Shown: one piece after another, positions 57,801 to 64,000 of the stretch | Layout: every line of letters starts with the position of its first letter | Position numbering within the stretch: the stretch's first letter is position 1 | Origin: Biomphalaria glabrata | Lineage: Eukaryota > Mollusca > Gastropoda > Planorbidae | Assembly: GCF_947242115.1 (NCBI RefSeq) | Contig: NC_074711.1 | Coordinates: 4,520,001 to 4,584,000, forward strand | Length of the DNA: 64,000 bases | Direction: 5' to 3' | Made by a program: the position numbers and the translations under genes | The notes under the pieces: model-generated | Told to the model about the DNA's origin: nothing | The model's database searches: none | Seen by the model: only the letters and a program-made list of their open reading frames with translations

Positions 57801-60800
57801 TGTTAGACAGAAATAGAAGACTGTTGAAAGCCATTATAGAAAGTGAAGCACTGAAAACTACTCTTACCCGATGGTATAGGCTGTCCACCTGTCATCTGGT
57901 TCAAGGATGGTCCTTGTGGGTTCTGCTTGTATTTGGACCCAGGGTTGAGTCCATCTAAACTTATGTTCACTGGAGTATCTGCCCAGGTAGCAGACTTCTG
58001 TCAATAACGATTAGTTGGTTTTAAAGATTATGAAGACAGTCAAACAAAAAGTGCAATATATATTTAAGAGTTAACTAAAGCTAATTTTGAGGAAAATTGC
58101 AAAAAAAAAATTTTTTTTAGCTTTGATTTTTGTTACAACTTACATGAAGCCTTTACATTATTAGTAATGGGTTAAAAATGTAATTTTAAAGGAAATTTGA
58201 CTAAACTATGCAAAGCAGACCTTTTCTCCGCTGTTTGGTACCTTTGGTACTGTTGTAGTCTGTGCTGCTAAGTTAGTCGGCCTGACCTAATTTTAACAAT
58301 ATAGCCAGGAATAAAAACCAAAAAGGTATGCTAACAAGATATCCATATTTTTTTTTATCTAAAAAGACACACACACAATGAAATGAAATGAAACTAGAAA
58401 AGAAAAAAGGAAGCTAATTAAAAAAAAAGAAAACACATAAGTAAAAAAAAAAAAGTTGCCAATGTAGAGTACATCTCTACCTACCTGGTAGGACAACTAT
58501 TTATTACTTTTGTTTCTCCCCACATTTACCACTTCAACTATTTATTACTTTTGTTTCTCCCCACATTTACCACTTCAACTATTTATTACTTTTGTTTCTC
58601 CCCACATTTACCACTTCAACTATTTATTACTTTTGTTTCTCCCCACATTTACCACTTCAACTATTTATTACTTTTGTTTCTCCCCACATTTACCACTTCA
58701 ACTATTTATTACTTTTGTTTCTCCCCACATTTACCACTTCAACTATTTATTACTTTTGTTTCTCCCCACATTTACCACTTCAACTATTTATTACTTTTGT
58801 TTCTCCCCACATTTACCACTTCAACTATTTATTACTTTTGTTTCTCCCTACATTTACCACTTCAACTATTTATTACTTTTGTTTCTCCCCACATTTACCA
58901 CTTCAACTATTTATTACTTTTGTTTCTCCCTACATTTACCACTTCAACTATTTATTACTTTTGTTTCTCCCTACATTTACCACTTCAACTATTTATTCAA
59001 GCTTAATGAACATGAGCACCTGGACTTATTAAATTGCTCAATTTGAAGAAAAAAAGTCTCATAATAATCCAGTACAATGACAGTTAATACATCTTGCAAT
59101 AAGCCCTGGTAAGAAACTGTCAAGACATCAATATTGGCATTGTATAGTCCTTTGTCAATATTGGCATTGTATAGTCCTTACAAAGAACTCTCAAAACAGT
59201 TCATAAATTTCCAGGGGCACTAAACAGAAAGAGATGTTTGTATTTTTCTTCCAGTTATAGTACTCAAGTTGTAAAGGATATATTAATAGTATTGATCAGT
59301 CAATTGTAAATTTGACTTTTATTTCATTATTCTTAATGTGGCTTGATTGATTTGATAATGTGTTATAATAATCAAAAGTCTTGCCAGTTCATTTAAGAGA
59401 TGGCGTTTACTCAATTAAGTTATTCAAGCTTCAATCGTGAATTGTGCTTCTGTGATCAGGTCTAACAGACCCACACCATTCACGTAGGTCACTAGATCTA
59501 GTGACTAGATAATGCCACCAGTGTGACACTTCTTTAAAACAGGGAAGAAAAACTAACAAGTTAGAGGTGACAACAAAAACCCAACACCAACAAATGTTGA
59601 GACCACAACCAAACACTTGAGATCAGGTGACTGTGTGAACATGCAAATATTATTTGTGTTGAACAACTTTGAAGTCCAAAAAAATTAAGCTTGGCCAGTT
59701 ACTTCCTATGGAATAGTACAAAATTTTTTAAATATTTTCTTTTTAACAAATCAATATTGATTTTCTATAGCCAAAAATTGTACTACATATTCTTAGGGGT
59801 GAACTTGCCAAGCTTAATTGTGAGCCTCCACCACAAAATGAGACATCTGACTTCTTGTTAGTTTAGGATGTTTAATTACTTCATAAGAACTTTTAGTGGG
59901 TCTAATATACATTTTGATTTTTTGAACATTGTAAGGCCATGTCCTGCTAGAAAATTGTTTAGAAGTGGCTAGGTAATAAAACTGAATTGAAATAATGTTC
60001 AACGAGTGAAAAATCCATTGTCAGTTTAAACTAATTTTTTGTTTGTTTTTACTTTGACAGAGACTTTCAAAATCAAAGTATGAACTTATACTAAGAAATC
60101 ATTTCAACATAATCTGTATTTTGAAATGACCTCAAGTAAAAAAATGCTTCATTTGGTAGTGGAGGAGCATAATTAGATTGAAGATGAATCACAATGGTAA
60201 GAACGAAAATTGAGTTTGTTAGTGTGAAACAACAAAACAATGTTGTTACCTGCATACTGGCATTGACACCAGGATTCATCACCATAAAGCCAGGGTGCAT
60301 AACTCCTGGTTGCTGCATCATCATTGGCTGAAAACAAGACAGATAAAGATTGTTTTGCAAATAAGTTATAGCTGAATAGCCAAAAAAATTAATATATAGT
60401 ATGTACTATGTATTTGAATTATCTAATAACAGTCTTAGGCATAGGAAGGAATACTCTATACTATTAAATAACCCACCTGCTGCATCATATTAGGTACCAT
60501 GCCAGGCATCTAAAAAAAAAATAAATAGGTAAATACAATCTTTCATTTTTATACATTCAAATCCATCTTTTTAATTTAACAAGACTTATGAGACAACCTA
60601 AATGTTAACATTTAAATATTTGTAAAAAAAATGTTTAATCAATTATTTATATATATATATATGGCTCCTTCTGTCTCGGAAAACAATGGATGCGCCCAGA
60701 TGAGTCACTGGCTTTGGTTACGTCTTGAGATGGGGCAGAATCTGGCGTGACTGATCAAGCCAATTCTGGAGCAGCAGAGTCTGCCACAGTTCGTGCATGT

Positions 60801-63800
60801 ATATGCATCAGTGTTAGGGCTAGCTAGCAGGGCAGCTTTCTTTTTCTTTCTCTTGGCTGACGCAACTTTGTTTCTTTTGCATTTGGCAAAGTTCGTACCA
60901 TCACATACAGTCTGTCTCCACGCTGTCCCGTCTTGGGCTACCTCCTCCCACATACTTCGGTCGATGCCAGTGGCTCTCATGTCTCGCTTGCAGACATCTC
61001 TGTAGGTTAGTCTTGGGGGGCCCTGGTGTCTGACTCCTTCTACAAGCTCAGCGTAAAGGATGTCTTTAGGGATTCTTCCATCTGGTATGCGAGTGACATG
61101 ACAGCGTAGTCTTCTCCGTTGAAGGAGCACATAGATGCTGTGCATATTGGCCCGTTTCAAAACTTCCTGGTTGGTGACACAATCCCTTCACGAGACGCAC
61201 ATTATGCATCGCAGGCAGCGTAGGTGGAAGCTATTTAATCTGTGTTCTTGGCGCATGAAAGTTGCCCAACTCTCACTGCCATCAATTATTTAGCAACTAA
61301 GTATCTGTGCATTTCAATAACATGTCAAACTATTTTTATATAAACATGTTTTTGGAGCGCTCAAAATATTTCAAATGTGTTTTGTCTTTTGTTACAGAAC
61401 TTAGGGCAGTTGTAAGTTGAGAGCATGCTCTGTCTAAACAGTGATAAGCTTTATGTTTTTATCACAAATCTTAGAAATTACTGTAACAAGTCATTTCATA
61501 TGTGTGCATCTTAAAGTATAGTAAACAAAATGAACCCAATCAATGTATAATAAATTTACATCTCCATAGAGAGATTTCCAATAGAAACTAAAATAAACTG
61601 TCTTGAAGTTGTGTGTAAACAGACACTTGTACATTAAACTGATACACTTACCATGTTCATTGGTTGGGATTGCATAGTGAGAGGTGTCGCTGCCATGCCC
61701 ATATTCATTGTGTTCATCATTGGAACGGTGCCTGGGGTGTTGACTGGCATCCCTGGCATCATCATTCCAGTTGGCTGCATGGGGGTAAGCGTGGGGGCAG
61801 CAGGCTGCGAGCTGAAGATATCCAACAGGTCATTGACAGCAGAATTGTTTGTAGCCTGAGCTTGAGCAGGTGGAATGGTTGAAGAAACTGGAGATGTGGG
61901 GGAAACAGCAGCAGAACTGAACTGGTTGAAATCAGCAAAGCCACTGGAAACCATTTTATGAATACAATTGTAAAATAATTGTAAAACATAAGAAATGTAA
62001 CATTAAAAACTCTTACAAGTGCAAATAATGTAAACGTGACTAATTCTGTAACACTCCACCACCTTGCTTTACACACTAAACCACTTTAAATGTTAGAATT
62101 GTAAGATAAATGTATTAAGTATTAATTTGGAAAGTGTACAAATGGTTTCATTAGACTGAAAATCTAGACTTGCAGCAAAGTCTTACCTTGTGGTACTTGT
62201 ACCAGATTTGGCAAAGTCTCCAAAATCATTGCTGCCTAAAATATTAAATGATATTCCATGCATTAGAAAAACATTCCGTAGTTCAATGTATAACAGCTCA
62301 CACAACAGCATCAAGTAATGAGAAAGTCTTACATCTCACTGCACAATACAATTACATGAGAAAGTCTTACATCTCACTGCACAATACAATTACATGAGAA
62401 AGTCTCATGGATGCAAGCAACATTTATTACCTCTAATTTTAAATAAAACATCTAATAGATCTATAAATATTTATTCACCAACTGAGTAGTCAGTAGATCT
62501 TATCAGATCCAGAAATAGTTAACTGGAACTTCTAACTAGATATCTAATAGTAGCTAAGACTCATTTACTAAATCTAGTCAAGATGTCAGGTCTTGATTTT
62601 TTTTCACTGAGTTTTAGATATAGTTAATTAGCTTATTTATTAGCTCTAGTCTTTGTCTTGAACCTAGATTATTATTATGATTTAAATCTAATAAAATAAT
62701 CTAGTAGAATTTTTTAAATGATAATTTTGATCTAGAATGTTTGTAAAATGTTTTACATGTTTCGGATGTTCCTTCAGAGTTGAAGATAGTTTACTTACTA
62801 GTCCAAACCTCCCGCAGGACGACGGGGGATGGGAGTGGGCAGGATTTGAACCCTCGACCATCGATAAATCCGAACGACAGTCCAGCGCGCAAACCTCACG
62901 ACCAGGCAGCCATCCAAGAAGAAGAACCTGGGTCCTAGATAATCTATATTCTTTTATTCTAGATCTAAGATAATACTAACACATTCCTCGTCCCATATGC
63001 TAGGACAAATTTGTACAAATGCTCCTTCTTCCCTAGTGCTATTAGAGCATGGAATGGGTTGCCTGAGCTAGCCAGTTAAACCAGTGACTTGGCAGAATTA
63101 CGCCTAGGACGTAATCATCTTCTTTTTTGAAGTAACGTCCGTATTATATAAGATAAGATAACAGAGTAGATCCATCTATTTACACCTATCTAGATCAATA
63201 TCTTATATGCTGAGCTTGTGGAAGGAGTCAGACCCAAGGGCCGCCCAAGACTAACATATAGAGATGTCTGCAAGCAAGACATGAGAGCCACAGGCATCAG
63301 CGAAAGTATGTGGGAAAACATAGCCAAAGACCGGAGTGCATGGAGACAGACTGTGCATGCTGGGACAACCCTTGCTGAGAACAAAAGAATTGAAGCGGCC
63401 TTAATCAAGAGGGAAAAAAAGAAAGCTGCCCTGTCCGCTAGCCCTGAATCAGAGGCATACACATGTACGAATTGTGGCAAAGTCTGCCGTTCTAGAATTG
63501 GCTTGATTAGCCACACCAGATTCTGCCCCGCCTCAAGATTAAGCCAAAACCAGTGACTCATTTGGGCGCATCCATTGCCTTTCGAGACAAAAGGAGACAT
63601 ATATTTTATTAGATCAATATCTAGATCTAATAAAGAAACTATTAGGTATTAAGATCTAGACAATATAGTCTCTTTGTTATAGAAAATGTGCCCTTCAATA
63701 TGATCATGCAGTGACTTACCTCTGGGATTAAACTCATCATTTGTAACTGTTGCAGATTGAAAATTAGAAAAATCAGCAAAGTTTTCCTGGCCATTTGTTG

Positions 63801-63858
63801 CGTCTGATACTGCCAAATCAAATAAGTTAGGTCCACCATCAGCATTTGTTGTTTGACT
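54892..63858 (-). CDS. CLINT1: Clathrin interactor 1 (CLINT1/epsinR, epsin-4), C-terminal part
   Basis: Adaptor for clathrin vesicles at the trans-Golgi network and endosomes. Nine exons read on the minus strand: 63858-63720, 62235-62187, 61943-61652, 60509-60477, 60327-60250, 58286-58221 (probable, weaker donor), 57997-57868, 55719-55582, 55046-54892 (stop TGA). Phases agree throughout; about 325 residues. The part seen is the disordered tail: clathrin-box-like 'NLFDLAV' and 'DLLDIFSS', repeated FxDF-type AP-1/GGA ear-binding motifs 'ENFADFSNF', 'NDFGDFAKS' and 'SGFADFNQF', the diagnostic 'TWADTPVNISLDGL' (human CLINT1 has TW.D..VNISL), then Met/Gln/Pro-rich stretches and a closing 'DTAFSAFGNVKN'. 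The N-terminal ENTH domain must lie to the right of the window. Convergent with WDR1. Confidence 0.9.
58487..59000. repeat. 41-bp minisatellite, about 12 copies
   Basis: Unit 'tttattacttttgtttctcc' + 'ccacatttaccacttcaact' + 'a', very homogeneous (only C/T changes at one site). It lies in the CLINT1 intron upstream of the exon 58286-58221. Because 41 is not a multiple of 3 and the unit has no stops, all three plus frames stay open; none is a gene. Confidence 0.95.
60645..61270 (-). mobile_element. LINE C-terminal fragment (RTE-like) with C2H2 finger
   Basis: Minus-strand frame 61160-60705 (about 150 residues): 'PDGRIPKDILYAELVEG', 'GPPRLTYRDVCKRDMRATGI', 'AWRQTV', a Lys-rich run, and 'YTCTNCGRLCCSRIGLISHA' with 'RFCP'. 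This is the C-terminal region downstream of reverse transcriptase in many invertebrate LINEs. The 3' end is an (AT)n run at 60646. It is 5' truncated and sits in a CLINT1 intron in sense orientation. Confidence 0.8.
62745..62910 (-). mobile_element. SINE family 2 copy
   Basis: Plus strand 'ttttacatgtttcggatgtt', 'cctcccgcaggacgacgggg', 'ccatcgataaatccgaacga', 'acgaccaggcagccatcc'. Well conserved against 14050-14210, so a fairly recent copy. In a CLINT1 intron. Confidence 0.75.
62980..63160 (+). mobile_element. LINE 3' end, (AGATA)n family
   Basis: Frame codes 'YKCSFFPSAIRAWNGLPELA' (RT C-terminal WN.LP motif) and then the shared 3' UTR 'cgtaatcatcttcttttttg' and an 'agata' tail. This is the best coding copy of a family with at least seven more fragments in the window. 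Confidence 0.75.
63190..63615 (+). mobile_element. LINE C-terminal fragment (RTE-like) with C2H2 finger
   Basis: Frame to 63556 contains 'GRPRLTYRDVCKQDMRATGI', 'AWRQTVHAG', 'KREKKKAALSASPESEAYTC' and 'CGKVCRSRIGLISHTRFCP'. Same family as 60645-61270 and similar 3' UTR ('gggcgcatccattgcctttc'). Antisense in a CLINT1 intron, directly after another LINE end (62980-63160). Confidence 0.8.
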
Positions 63859-64000
63859 CTATAATAGAAAAGATTACCAAATTCAAGCGGGCAAACAAAA
63901 GCAAAGGTAAAAAAGGGTAATTAAAAGCTAAGTTTCAGATTTAGGTCCAGCTATCTACTGTGCCCAATGACTGAGAAAGAGTGACATAGAGCCACTGAAA

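Noticed and set aside
58510-59046. Three overlapping plus-strand open frames of about 150-180 codons
   Set aside because: All are the same 41-bp unit read in shifted frames, inside a CLINT1 intron.

Overview
The window looks like animal nuclear DNA, most likely from a gastropod mollusc (a heterobranch or freshwater snail type; this placement is an inference). The sequence is AT-rich, the genes are split into many small exons with GT-AG introns, and the spacers are full of tRNA-derived SINEs, 3' ends of non-LTR retrotransposons, MITEs and an unusual number of minisatellites. No bacterial operon, CRISPR array, LTR element or virus-like element was recognised.

Four protein genes can be assembled exon by exon with consistent splice phases. 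(1) At 551-5641 (+) are the last five exons of a small gene whose product resembles the CpcT/CpeT chromophore-lyase (calycin-fold) family, known best from cyanobacterial phycobiliprotein maturation. (2) At 7043-36308 (-) are 17 exons of DRC7 (CCDC135), a subunit of the axonemal nexin-dynein regulatory complex; about 870 residues are present and only the extreme N-terminus is missing. (3) At 43692-52694 (+) is a complete 16-exon WDR1/AIP1 gene (597 residues), the actin-interacting partner of cofilin. (4) At 54892-63858 (-) is the C-terminal half of CLINT1 (epsinR), a clathrin/AP-1 adaptor; its ENTH domain lies beyond the right edge. Genes 1/2 and 3/4 are convergent pairs. The genes do not form a functional unit: they serve cilia, actin dynamics, vesicle traffic and an unknown (possibly tetrapyrrole-binding) role.

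One intron-containing tRNA-Tyr(GUA) gene sits antisense inside a DRC7 intron at 24365-24450.

Repeats: nearly every long DRC7 intron carries its own private minisatellite (units from about 12 to 55 bp), and many of these arrays start within a few to a few tens of bases of a splice site. One array (9902-10391) is a tandem duplication of the 3' end of an exon together with its 5' splice site. The interval 36309-43691 between DRC7 and WDR1 holds only repeat debris. Several LINE 3' ends encode a C-terminal C2H2 finger; another LINE family ends in (AGATA)n. MITEs with TTAA or 8-bp target duplications are also present.
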